Positions 23,956 through 34,892 of a stretch of 64,000 nt of DNA are shown here, piece by piece. Within the stretch, counting starts at the first letter, position 1, and each line of letters starts with the position of its first letter. Under the pieces are notes generated by a model. The model was not told the DNA's origin. It did not search any database and saw only the letters and a program-made list of their open reading frames with translations. The position numbers and the translations under genes were made by a program. The DNA is taken from contig NC_040016.1 in NCBI RefSeq assembly GCF_000972845.2, positions 10,312,701 to 10,376,700 of the forward strand, written 5' to 3'. This DNA comes from Larimichthys crocea (lineage: Eukaryota; Chordata; Actinopteri; Sciaenidae).

Positions 23956-24627
23956 AGTTTATCCACACTTTAACACGCCGAAGACGGAGAGAGAACCTGT
24001 GTGCGAAGATTAGGGCGTCTCCGACTGGAAATATCTGGCTCTGTTGGAGGGCTATGAAGGCATGGCCACGGAGGATCTCTGCGGTCTATTTACAATGTAA
24101 CTGCGATCATCTGACCCGGGTGACTGTTGCCTGCCGCGGCCGCAGGGGGCGCTGTTACTCCGTGAACACGCCCCCCGGCCAGACATTTAAATCAACGGCC
24201 GAGAGCGCGAGCGAGAGACGTTAACCGTTACTCATCGTCAACGTCCGTTTATTTCAAAAATATAACATTTAAATACGTATTTATTTATTTATTTTTATAT
24301 TGTACAGTTTTATGTTTTTATCTTTTTTAAAAAAATGTTTTTTAGTTTATTTTTATATGTCAAATAATTTGGATTTGGATGGTTGCTATGACTTCTCTTG
24401 ACAACTGTTAGCTGTTTAACTTTGTATATAGTTAGTAATGTAAAGTTATATTCCTAACAGGCAAAAAATAATAAATAATTTTATAATAATTTTAATATAA
24501 TAATCTTTTAAAGCTTGGTTTAATAAAAAATTAAATAAAATAAAATATATTAAAAAATGTTCGATTTTGCGATACACAACACCGGAAACAAGCAGCCTGG
24601 TGTTGCACCGAAGTCTGTTCAGTCAAC
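23956..24627. promoter_or_regulatory. divergent promoter region nckipsd / ndufaf3
   Basis: The 672 bases between the two opposite start codons run from GC-rich with many CpGs (to about 24235) to very AT-rich. Such a layout fits a shared or back-to-back promoter. A CTCF-like motif lies at 24140-24154. No TATA box position is obvious. Transcription start sites cannot be placed from the sequence. Confidence 0.55.
24140..24154 (+). promoter_or_regulatory. CTCF-like motif
   Basis: CCGCAGGGGGCGCTG contains the AGGGGGCGCT core of the vertebrate CTCF consensus, with weaker agreement on the 5' side. It sits within the CpG-rich divergent promoter between nckipsd and ndufaf3. Confidence 0.5.
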
Positions 24628-27581
24628 ATGGCCGGTGCTGTGTGTGCCAGATTCCTCCTTCAGAGATCAACACACGGACTTCTCCTCTCCTCCAGGCCGG
24701 TACCTGCCTTCTCCAGGTATGTTCGTGTGTTTTGTGATCGCTTTAAGATTTAAACAGTTTAGTAACTGTCCTTAATTTGGACTTCCCTCCTCTGTGCGCA
24801 GAGACGAGGACATTAAGAAGTCATGCTCTTATTGTGAAACACCTGGATGTGATAGTTTGAGATGCTCGTTTATTAATGTGTTTACTTCGAGAGGTAATAT
24901 TGGTTTATAAAATATATGATTATTATTATTATTATTATTGTTTAGCGGGAATTTTTAAAGAAATTCCTTGAATAAGGAAGACTGGATTCAAAGTATCAAA
25001 GTTTAAGTTGATTTTATTATTCTTGTACAAGAAGGAGCGTTTAACAGAGAAAAGGCTCCTTGAGGAGCTCTAACAGTTGGATCTTATACATTTTTTTAAA
25101 AAATGGGCTGTCTCGGACACCTCCCCACTGATACAGATAATATCATAACATTCTTTTTTGGTTTTCTGTTTAGTAATGAGCATTATGTTTTATATCCAAA
25201 TGGTATTTCCCTAACCTGTCTCTCCTGTCCTTGTACTACTGATTTATAATTATCTCTCCCTGCCAGCCTCAGTAAATTAGAGGCCAACTAAGGGAAGTGC
25301 ACGAGACATAGTAAAGACAGGACACACACACTATATGAATTAAAACACCTGAACCCCAGTATAATCCTAATTTTTATAACAATATAGAGCCTGTAGGTCA
25401 TGTTACATTATGGGATTGTACAAACTCTGCACGGTGGGATCCTGTTTGTACACCAGTACATGTGGAACTGCTTGAGGACTAGAGCTGTAAATAATAATAA
25501 TAACAACATATTTTCAGGGTTGGTTAATCCCTCAGTTATTATCCTTTTAGATGAATTAGCTAATTATTGAAAAGGACAGAATGCAGTGAGGCTGTTTGGC
25601 TGTGGCTCAAAGCTACCATATGCGCAGGATATACGCAAAATATAAAACTGTATATAAATAAATATAAAATATGCAAGAAAAAAAGTGTGTGTGTGTCTGC
25701 GTATAATGGCGCAAACATCAATGACAGGTGTCAGATAACAAACAATAAAATAACAAAAAAAATGTGGGTCTGTTTCTGTTTTCTCTCTCTGGGGTTCTGT
25801 CTGACTGTTTATCGTTATTGTTTTGCACTTTAAATGTTGACACCTGCCTCTGATGATTACACATATATGGTTGCTGTGAGATATAGCTTTTCATGTGGGT
25901 TGCATATTTTAGATTACATATGCGTATTATTTTGAGGTTTGTGATTGTAGATGCTCTTGAAGATCTTACTGATTAAAACTTTGCTTAGCAACAGTGAATA
26001 GATCAAGAACAGTGTTTTTCTCCTATTATAACTCTCCCATTCGGACTCCTGTTAGGAACAAACTCTTAAGCTTGTTTGTCTATCAGACAGCATCTCTGGC
26101 TCCATCTGGTGGAGTCTGTTGTAGCATTCACACTGGTCTTCAGGCCAGATCGCCTCATGAGTCTCCTGCTGCTTTAAAAAAAAAAAAAAAACAGCTGGCG
26201 AGACAACAGTCGACTGAAAAGTGCAGTGCTTCACATTTCCAAGACAAAAGATGCTTAACGTGCTCAGATTTTTGTAAGAGTCAGGAATAAAAAAACTGTG
26301 AGTACAGGCCAGAATGTGCTGCAGCTCCTTAGACAAGCAGAAAACGTTTCTTTCCTGGAAGCCTCTTTTTTGCAGAAACAGCTCTAAAGCTTTTGGCTGC
26401 CAGCCCTGTCAGCGGGTTGGCATTAGATTTTTGGCTTTTCAACTGGGTCACATGGCAACAGTCCTGCAGAGAAGTCGTGCAATTTAAAGCGATGGAGAAG
26501 ATAGAGAGACTGCCCACGGTTTTTCAGGCCACAATCACTCTTTGCAATATTAAAATAACAGAATAGTCTTGCCTACTTAATATGATGTTGGTCCTGACTG
26601 TGTTTACACGTCTTTTGTTACAGCCCATTTCTCTCTCGTGCACATCGATTAAGTCCCAGTGATGATGAAATGTACCAGCGCACCTCAGTGTCCATCATGC
26701 AGAAGGAGCTGGACGGTGGGGTCATGATCCACAGCTACAGTTCTCAAGGATTCAACATTGATGGCAACAAAGTGTTCGGGCCCTGCGCTGTGCTGCCTCC
26801 TGCTATCCTCCAGTGGAACGTGAGATCAATATCTAAACTACCTTCACAGCTCTTAATTTGTCATGTCCTGCTTTGCATTCAATTTAAACTTCTGTCTATG
26901 TGCGTTATTGTTCATTGTTTTAAATCTCTCTCTCTCTGCAGGTTGGTAGTTACAAAGACATCACAGAAGAAAGTGTCTCACTTTTCCACATGCTTGAACC
27001 AAGAATAGGTAAAAAAAATAAATAAAAGCACACTGACACACAGATGGGAGATTAGTTACAAATAATAATAATAAAAGATTTTAATATTCATGTTGTGTTT
27101 TCATTATATTTTCCCACAGTTTTTCAGCTTTTGCCTTGATATGCTCACTCATCTACGTTTATATATAGCGCATTTCACTGAAAGAAAACAATTTTGTCGT
27201 TATGTATGTAGAGATTCTTGTGCTGGGCACGGGCGCACGGCTTGAACGAATTAACCCCTCCGTCCTCGCTCTACTCAAGAAAAAAGGCATCGCTGTGGAG
27301 GTGCAAGACACGGTAACGTCTGCCAATTCTCAGTATAGTAAAGTGCATACACGCCTCCTGACAGCATTAAAAGACTTCAACAAAGACAGGAAGACTCTGA
27401 GTGCCTTACCAACAACACTTTAACTACCGAGCCACTGTAATTTATGCTTCTTTCTTTTTTTTCTGTGTTGCAGCCAAATGCATGTGCTACCTTCAACTTC
27501 CTGACAAGTGAGCGAAGAGTGGCAGCTGCTGGTCTGATCCCCCCACCCGTCAGCACGGCACTGGATGTGACACAGGAATAA
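24628..27581 (+). CDS. ndufaf3: NADH dehydrogenase complex I assembly factor 3
   Basis: Five coding exons: 24628-24716, 26624-26819, 26942-27008, 27212-27312, 27474-27581 (TAA 27579-27581). They total 186 aa (human 184). NDUFAF3 works with NDUFAF4 in early assembly of mitochondrial complex I at the inner membrane. The first exon gives a basic, Arg/Ser-rich presequence (MAGAVCARFLLQRSTHG) typical of mitochondrial import. The core MTH938-like fold reads LSPSDDEMYQRTSVSIMQ, FGPCAVLPPAILQWNVGS, HMLEPRIEILVLGTG and DTPNACATFNFL, in the same order as human NDUFAF3. The ATG overlaps CAACATGGCCGG, similar to a YY1-type start context. It shares an upstream region with nckipsd on the other strand. Confidence 0.96.
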
Positions 27582-27812
27582 GTGTCGTGATGTTGACAGA
27601 CACTGTGACTGATTTCTGCAGATGGAGGTCAGAGGTCAATGAATGATCTCAGGACCTGCAGGATGGTTGTTTTATTCTGGCACGTAACTTCCAGGAACAA
27701 ACTCAGTGACTTCTAGCTAACCGTCGCTATATTTGGTTACAACTGTTTATTTTTTTTGTGGAGTTTAAGGTGTTAAAAGCAGCTGTCGTCACGCAGCTAT
27801 GTCAGCAGAGAG

Positions 27813-27867
27813 CTGAAATGGTGACAGACACAAACACCACCAGTGTTTGTGCCTGTCACCATTTCAG
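27813..27867 (+). other. near-perfect hairpin in ndufaf3 3' UTR
   Basis: The left arm 27813-27837 (CTGAAATGGTGACAGACA then CAAACAC) pairs with 27843-27867. The stem is 25 bp with one A-C mismatch and a 5-base loop (CACCA). It lies 232 bases after the ndufaf3 stop and before its poly(A) signal, so it would be transcribed as a stable RNA stem. Its role is unknown. Confidence 0.8.
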
Positions 27868-27943
27868 TCAGCACAAAAAATGTCTACAAGAGCTCATGTA
27901 AATGTAGTCAAGTCAGCACATCCATGATGGAGAACTAGACTGT

Positions 27944-27949
27944 AATAAA
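27944..27949 (+). terminator. ndufaf3 poly(A) signal
   Basis: AATAAA lies 363 bases after the ndufaf3 stop, in a plausible 3' UTR. It is the first canonical signal downstream. Confidence 0.6.
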
Positions 27950-27954
27950 GCGTA

Positions 27955-28903
27955 ACAGTATTCTTGTGTAGATCCTGTGTTACTTGTATAATATATATAT
28001 ATATTTAAAAGCTTCACATGCAACACACAACTGTAAAAGAATGAAATAAATGCATAAAAACACCTACATTAAATATTTATTATTTTAAAAGCTTAAATGG
28101 ACAAATTCTTTGTGTGTGAGTGTGTGAGTATGTTCCAGGCCTCCTCCTGAGGTGTCGATGGTGACTGTCCTTCATTCGGGTTAAGCCTCTTTGCGCTGTC
28201 AGTCCTTTGTCTCCAGCAAGCGACCAGCAAGCTGCCCGTGTACAGCACATGACATAATTCAGCAGCTTTGTCCTCGCACATAAGCTCCATAGATAAGAGA
28301 ATCCACAAATCCTCTGCACATCATCTCTAATCATGTGTGCCACATGCACACAGTCTGACTGAATGTTTAAATCCCATGTCGTTCACATGCAGGGGGCTGC
28401 ATGATTACTTTCACCAGCTGGTGCTTGGAGGAGAAAACAAAAACTGACCTCATGTAGAAATAAAATATTCAGTTACTTAATAGTTAATTAGGTCCATCAA
28501 CACAAGAGTAGAGTACATAGAGTTAATTTGGCAGCTAAAAATATTGAATAGTAATTATGAAGTTGTGTCTTTGAACATATGGTGGTGATATAAACAATAA
28601 AATCTAGAAACTGTGTAGCAAAAAGTTATATTAATGGTCACAGAGTATTGACTTTTCTCATACCAAAACATTGTAAAAGCAGAAGAAAAAAATAAATAAA
28701 GGGATAAACAAAAGAGAATTTCACAAAAGGGACAAATTAGAGGAAAAAAGGACACCCAACATTTACATAGTACACTCACAAATCTACATGTTACATATCA
28801 CCCTCTACCTTACAGTTGTCCAGTAGTATCTTACAATCATGCATTATGTCATTAATGGCCTCCCAGATGTTTAATTATTTGGCGCTGATGTTGAGAGTCT
28901 TTC
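27955..28903. other. convergent 3' region between ndufaf3 and GDI
   Basis: No gene is recognised here. It includes the 3' UTR of the minus-strand GDI gene, with a candidate poly(A) signal (TTTATT on plus) at 28076-28081. A short (TA)n run near 27990-28000 is also present. Confidence 0.5.
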
Positions 28904-31566
28904 TCAGTCATCATCAGAGTTGTAAGACGAGTGTCTCTGCGAGTCTCTGAAGCAGAGCTCTGCTCCTGTGATCCGGTGATACATGTCTTTGATGTCCTCA
29001 CACTCTGCCTCAAAGTGGTTTGTTGAATCGTACGAACGGGACACAAAAATCTATTGAAGACAGGAGAAACATGACCCACCACACTTCATCGCAATTTATT
29101 CTTTTTATTCATTTATTTTTTTGCAACAAAATTACCTGACTATTCTTTCCATCGTCTTTGGGAATAAGCAGGCGGTGGACTGAAACAAATCTAGATTGGT
29201 GGTGACAGGAAATAAAGTCAGTGTAATCAAATGTAATTCCACAGACAGTAAAACTGAAGACTTAAAGGCAGCACTAACTTTTGCATGATGGGCTCGAGAA
29301 GCTCCAGCGCTGGCTGAACTTCTTTCTCTGGGTTGCTGGTTTCTACAGTCGTGCTCACCGTGGCGATGTACACCCCCTCCGAGGCCACATTGTGGGCATA
29401 GGACACCACAGATATGTAAATGTCTGCATAGACAGAGAGAGAAGGTTTTCTATTAATTATGAATCAGTGTGATCAACTTTTTCAGCCAAGATCATGCGGA
29501 CTGAAACACGTATGAAATGTTCAAATTAAATATTGATTTATCTTTCATGCTGTAGCAGGAAATAAACACCTGATTTCCTGTGGAGTTGTACTTGGGGGAT
29601 GATGATTTGACAGGAGGTGGCCTCATGGGTGTTTTTAACTGGATGATTTAATAAACAGATGACTCTTATCACACGCCCCACTTTCCTCGCTCGGTGAGGG
29701 ACGTAGCTCGGATCACAGATGAGCTGTTTACAGTGGAACAGCTGTTAAAGAAATAGAAAGACTGAGCACTCAGTTGTACAAGCGGAATTTTCCTCCTAAA
29801 AGCACCAACTTCTCAACGCTTCTTCTACATAAAACACTTGCCTTCCCCTCAGATTTTACAGCTGTCACTTTGCCGTTGTCCATCACAATCTCTTGCACTG
29901 CTCTGTTCAACAGGAAAGTTCCCCCATACTCTGCGTTTAGTCTGAAACACACAGAAGTTGCCTCAACTTGATGTTGACCTCACTGCAGTGAATGTAACAA
30001 CGGGAACAAACTGGAACTTAAAGTAGTTATTTTGTAACCTGGCAAATCCTTGTGGTAGTTCCCCCAGCCCATACACAGGGTAGATATATGGACTGTTGTT
30101 GTGACGGCACAGAGACTCAGAATACAGCTTGATCCGTGTGATGGTTTCCAAACACGGCTGGTCCAAGTAACTACGGGGTCACCAGGAGACAGTAAAGTGA
30201 GACCAGGCAGCTTAAAACTTAATGTCTGTCATCATTTCCATCTGGTTTATGTAAATGCCTGGTGACTGACCTTTCACTGTCGTGTAAGGCTATGGCATGA
30301 CCTATGAACTCAACGACATCTAGTCCCAGATCAAAGTGGCAGAAGAGGTCACGCGTGGTCGTTTTGTGAGGATCCATGTCCTGGTAGGTGCGAGGGTGCC
30401 TCACATCAAAGTTCATGGCAAAGAGCAGCAGCTTCCTGAACCTTCTCTTGTCAAACATGCCCATAAGATCTGAAATATACACATTTTTAATGAACATTAT
30501 TAAATAGGTGTTACAAATCTGCGGATGAATTTGCAACAACTTTGTTCATCACCTGAAGCCTGAGCGTCTTCCTCTGTGCAGGGCACTTTGTGCACTCTGC
30601 CCGCTTGGTATACATAGCTGCCTTCGATGACTTTGAAGTCCAGATACCGAGTAACCTCAGTGTTTACCAAGATCTTCACCAGCTGACCTAAAACACGGAC
30701 AGCACAAAAAATGACTCTAACTTACACTAAAACAAGCAAAAGCAAAATCCCAGATGAACGGCGCTAAGCTCTCACCATTGGCAAGAAAAAATTTGGGGAT
30801 GAGGTCAATATTCCACTCTTTTTCATGGACCGTAGACTGAGCAGGACCTGGAACCTTAAACTTCTTGTACAGCTGTAAATGTAGACAAATATATATTTTT
30901 TGGAGAAAATGGAGAATACACACATGTGCTCATGTGTTGTTTGTGTTTGTGTGAACACACCTGCTCAAGGTGAGAAATGGCTGCACTCTCTCCACCGTAG
31001 TAAGGATTCCTGTCAATGTGAAGAACCTTTTTGCCGCTTTGAGACATTAAACCAGACAGGATACATTCCTGAGACAGACAGGCAGACAGACAGGGGGTTG
31101 ACAGTATAGTGCAGGTCAGCAGTTGGAGGTGTGCATCTGTAGATCAAGACTATAATGACATTATCTAATTGTTGTAAACCCCTTAATCAGCCAACAGGAG
31201 CTCAGAAAGTCTGCATGTGAATGATCAGTATAGGTGTGACCATTTTACTCATGAACAAACTTAACCACAACCTAATACTATAAAGTATTCGAGGGTAAAT
31301 ATTTCATTTAGTATATTTCTTGGTTCTCAGCACAAAATATTAATGTGGTAATAAAGGGATTGGATAACATGTAGTCATAGCACCAATCCAATCATTGGTC
31401 AAGAAATTTGTTTTTTAACACAAGCTGCAGTAAAACTCTTTGCAGCTCTTGATTTCAGTGTCTGTTCTCAAGTGGACACACCTTATGTAGGCTACTATTT
31501 TATAATAAATATGTGTTTTCTTACCTTAAGTCCAGTTCCAAGCACAATAATATCATATTCCTGCAT
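28904..31566 (-). CDS. Rab GDP dissociation inhibitor, divergent paralogue
   Basis: Eleven coding exons in minus-strand order: 31525-31566, 30961-31068, 30776-30872, 30553-30687, 30271-30469, 30039-30170, 29842-29941, 29570-29741, 29279-29423, 29136-29190, 28904-29050. They total 443 aa (human GDI1/2 about 445-447). GDIs extract geranylgeranylated GDP-Rabs from membranes and keep them soluble. The N-terminal FAD-like fold is clear ([27 protein letters not shown]). The Rab-binding platform [28 protein letters not shown] and the [12 protein letters not shown] block are also present. It departs from GDI1/GDI2 in several places: a shortened [19 protein letters not shown] loop, the Thr-to-Lys change in GTGLKEC, and an acidic YNSDDD C-terminus. 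This suggests a third, fast-evolving paralogue. The intron after exon 7 starts with GC, not GT. Family certain; subtype open. Confidence 0.92.
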
Positions 31567-31821
31567 CCTAACAGTCTCTCCACGTGTCGCTCACTGAGTG
31601 CTGAGTGCAGCCTTGTTGCAGTATTGTTAGTCTGTGCCTGTGTGTGGGCATGCGTATACTGTATATTCATACAGAGAGAAACACAGCTGATGATGATAAG
31701 TGACAGTAATTGCTTTGTATTCGCCTTTGCTATAATCCTCTTAAGACCGACACATCTATGTGTGTGTATGAGAGAGAGATTGCCTAGAGGTGGGGTTTCC
31801 CAGCCACTGCAGGTTGAGGTA

Positions 31822-32000
31822 TTAAAGGACCGGTGTGCAATGATTTAGTGGCATCTAGCTGTGTAGCTGCTCATTGTAACCCCCTCACCTCACCTTCTCC
31901 TTCCTCAAATGAAAGAGACATTTTGGTGGCTATGAAACATGCAAAAATGTTATATCTATGCAGAGTCCATTCTGGGCTTCATGGCAGTTCAACACATCAG
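31822..32000. mobile_element. short DNA element fragment, TTAAAGG-type family
   Basis: The left end TTAAAGGACCGGTGTGCAAT followed by GATTTAGTGGCATCTAGC matches the family ends seen at 57467. Internal blocks (CACCTCACCTTCTCC, TTTTGGTGGCTATGAA) match the copy at 9350. The right end is missing. Confidence 0.6.
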
Positions 32001-32128
32001 TTTTCTTTTTGAAGGATGTCAAAGGAATAACTCGCCATGCTTTCCTCTGTTTAGTGGTACTTGTTTCCTTTGTTGGTTGGGTTGGTTAGGCAGAGTAGAG
32101 TGAGTCATTCCTTCACCATCCAAAGAAA

Positions 32129-32198
32129 AGACTATCACCTGCAGATATCCAGGTGATAGTCTGAATATTGGTAAGTAATCACCTGAATAGTCAGGTGA
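32129..32198. repeat. two adjacent hairpins built on CAGGTG
   Basis: Arms 32129-32141 and 32150-32162 (AGACTATCACCTG / CAGGTGATAGTCT) form a perfect 13-bp stem with an 8-base loop. A second stem (TCACCTGA / TCAGGTGA) spans 32179-32198 with a 4-base loop. Four CACCTG/CAGGTG E-boxes result within 70 bases. Confidence 0.7.
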
Positions 32199-33226
32199 CT
32201 TCAATGTCTGACTAGACTAAAGAATGTTTATTTGATGGAAAAGATAACTGCAAAACTTCATGTAAAAATTGATTTGTTTTTAGTTTTGTGGGCCCCTGTC
32301 ATTTCCCACTTTGGATGGACAGACAAATAAATTGGTAACAGTTGTGTTTTTTTTTGTTGTTGTTGTTTTGTGGAGGTCTCCTGCGGAGTGTTGAGACAAA
32401 CCTACTTTGTCCCTCCGAGTTGTTTGATGCAGAAAATGGAGCAGACAGAAGACGTTGATCACTTCAAAGCATTTATTCACCTTTCTGCAGAACACTTACA
32501 GCAAATACACCTGCACAAGCGAGAAGCTGGGTGAGATCTGTCTTAATCTACATGTCTCTTTGGTATTATACTGTGCGGAGCCAGTCCCCTCTTGGTCACC
32601 CCATGTTATCTTAACCAATGAGGCTCACGTACTGTTATTTACTTAATTTACTATCAGTGACACCCATATCCTTAAGTATGGTTTGACTGGATAGAGCGTG
32701 ACGGAACAAGTGCTCAGCTGCTCTTATGCCTCACCCAAATTCACCTTTGACACTGAAAACAGCATAAACAGCATACACATTAAGCACACACATTATTTGA
32801 TTACCCTTATTAATTCCCTGAGTGAATTGGGTTGTATTATATACCTATACTCACACATTCTTTGGACATTGTAATTACATATTTTCGCTTGATTACTTTT
32901 ATTCCATAGTTAGCTGGTGTGTTTGTGCTGTACATCTATACCCACAGGAGGGTACTTTCTCCCCCCCTATTCTGGTATTAGTTTGGTGGGATGTCCATTT
33001 GTGTAGTATATCTTGATTTGGTTTGCTGAGACAGTAATTGTCCCTTGGTTGTTGTGTTTTGTTTTGTTTTTATATGCATAATTTTAAATAAAAGAATGTT
33101 AAAAAAAATAATTATACGTTTGTTTACATTGTTTGAAACAACCCCAGCTGATAAAAAAAAAATATATATATATATACTAATAGTTCAGGTGCTGGCTTGA
33201 TACAAAAAACTCAGTTACCCATAAAC

Positions 33227-33245
33227 ACTACATTACCCATCATGC
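33227..33245 (+). promoter_or_regulatory. ZNF143/THAP11 (SBS)-like motif
   Basis: ACTACATTACCCATCATGC matches 16 of 19 positions of the ACTACAATTCCCAGCATGC type SBS consensus. It lies about 230 bases upstream of the tmem43 start codon, a usual place for this core-promoter motif in vertebrate housekeeping genes. Confidence 0.55.
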
Positions 33246-33477
33246 CCTCAGAGGAAGATGTCCGGGTTTGTGAAGGTCTCCTTGTTAATGACACCGGGGT
33301 ATCACGGTGGAATCTAGTTATGATATCCTGCGCTGACTCCGCCTAGCTGGGAGATTTCTGGTGTACGCCGGCTTGAGAAAGAAAGCGTACCCCGGCCGCT
33401 GATGTGTGAACTTCCTGCCGTTGGCATCTTCGTCTTCTCCAAGTTTGCTGTCTGTGTGCGGAGTCAAACAGAGAGAA

Positions 33478-34854
33478 ATGTCTTCAGCACAGCCGGTGAG
33501 TGATGCAGAGAAACTATTTTATGTGATAAACAGGAGCTGTTCACAGGTTTCACTGTGGAAATAACGTCACGTCAACGTTTTTTCCAGTGTTATGGTCAGT
33601 TAGCTGTGACTAACTGACGCTAAGTTGTTGATTTCTTAACGGCGACGTGACATTAACTAGTTTAACTAGCTGGTTGAGTCATTTCAGTGCTGTGGATGTT
33701 ATGAAACAACATTTATGGAGACATGGAAACGAGGCCAGCACGAACAAACAGCACATTGCAAAAGAGGTGTGTCAGCTATGATGTGACACGATGATGGCTG
33801 ACTGCAGCTTGTTACTTTGTTGTCTGATAACTTGAATCTCAGTCACACATGTGCAATAAATAAAGAAGCTTACTTCACTTATTGTTCACAGTTGATTTAA
33901 ACTTTTTATTTATTTAATTATACAGCTCCTTTTTCAAAGCAAACATGCAGCCCAAAGTGCTTAAATAAAACAGAAATGGACAACAAGGAACAGAGTTGGG
34001 GGGGGGGGGGGAAACAAACACTGGGGAACAATTTGAAAAAGAAATCTGTTGAGGTAGATTTTTATGCTTGCTGACTTTCCAGCTGATCACGATTGGACTC
34101 ATCTACAACTATGTGGCAACTTGTTTGTGCAGTCACACATTGAGAGGTGTGTGCAGCTCCCAATAGGTCAGTACTGTCAATATCTGCAAAGCTGACATAG
34201 TAGGAATGAAGAGGATCTGTGCTGGCTTTTCTCTTCACCTTGTAACCATGGGCACACCGTTTGATGCTGTTTTTGTAGTTTTCCAAGCTTGTAACTATTC
34301 CATCTTAGTGTTTTATTTACATAGGTATATATTTCCTTTGTTCCAGATCATGTCTGCTCCTGCTACTTCTCGTCCTAAATGCCTAAACAATCCTGACTCC
34401 TTTTGCTATATTTGTGGTAGTTAGAGGGCAAACATCAGTGCATTTGTCAAACATAAGCATATTCTGCATATTTTAAAGTAAAACTCTGTGATCAAGACAA
34501 GCCACGGGCCCCTCACAAAGTGTGCAAGCAGTGTGTGGAGAGTTTACGGATGTGGACCAAAGGAACGCGTGAAAAGTTGGCATTTGGTATCCCCGTGATT
34601 TGGCGAGAGCAAAAAGATCATTGCACAGACTGTTACTTTTGTTTAGTGAAAACAAGCACATATCTGTTAAGTACAGTATGTTTCAGATTTTTTTTTAAGA
34701 AAAAGGGGATCCTATAGTTAAAAAACTTGACGTGATAGAGAAAAACTGAGATCAGTTTTGGATTCTGCACCAAAAAATTAGTTAAAAAGCAGCTGTCAGA
34801 ACTAACTCAACAAAAATTGTGTTCCCCAGTGTAATACATGAATACACTTTGGCC

Positions 34855-34892
<38 letters not shown>

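Larger units (their letters stand above)
31567..33477. other. divergent intergenic region GDI / tmem43
   Basis: No coding exon is supported. The interval contains the GDI promoter side, a short DNA element (31822-32000), two small hairpins (32129-32198), AT-rich sequence with a T-run near 32346, and the tmem43 promoter with a ZNF143-like motif at 33227-33245. Confidence 0.5.
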
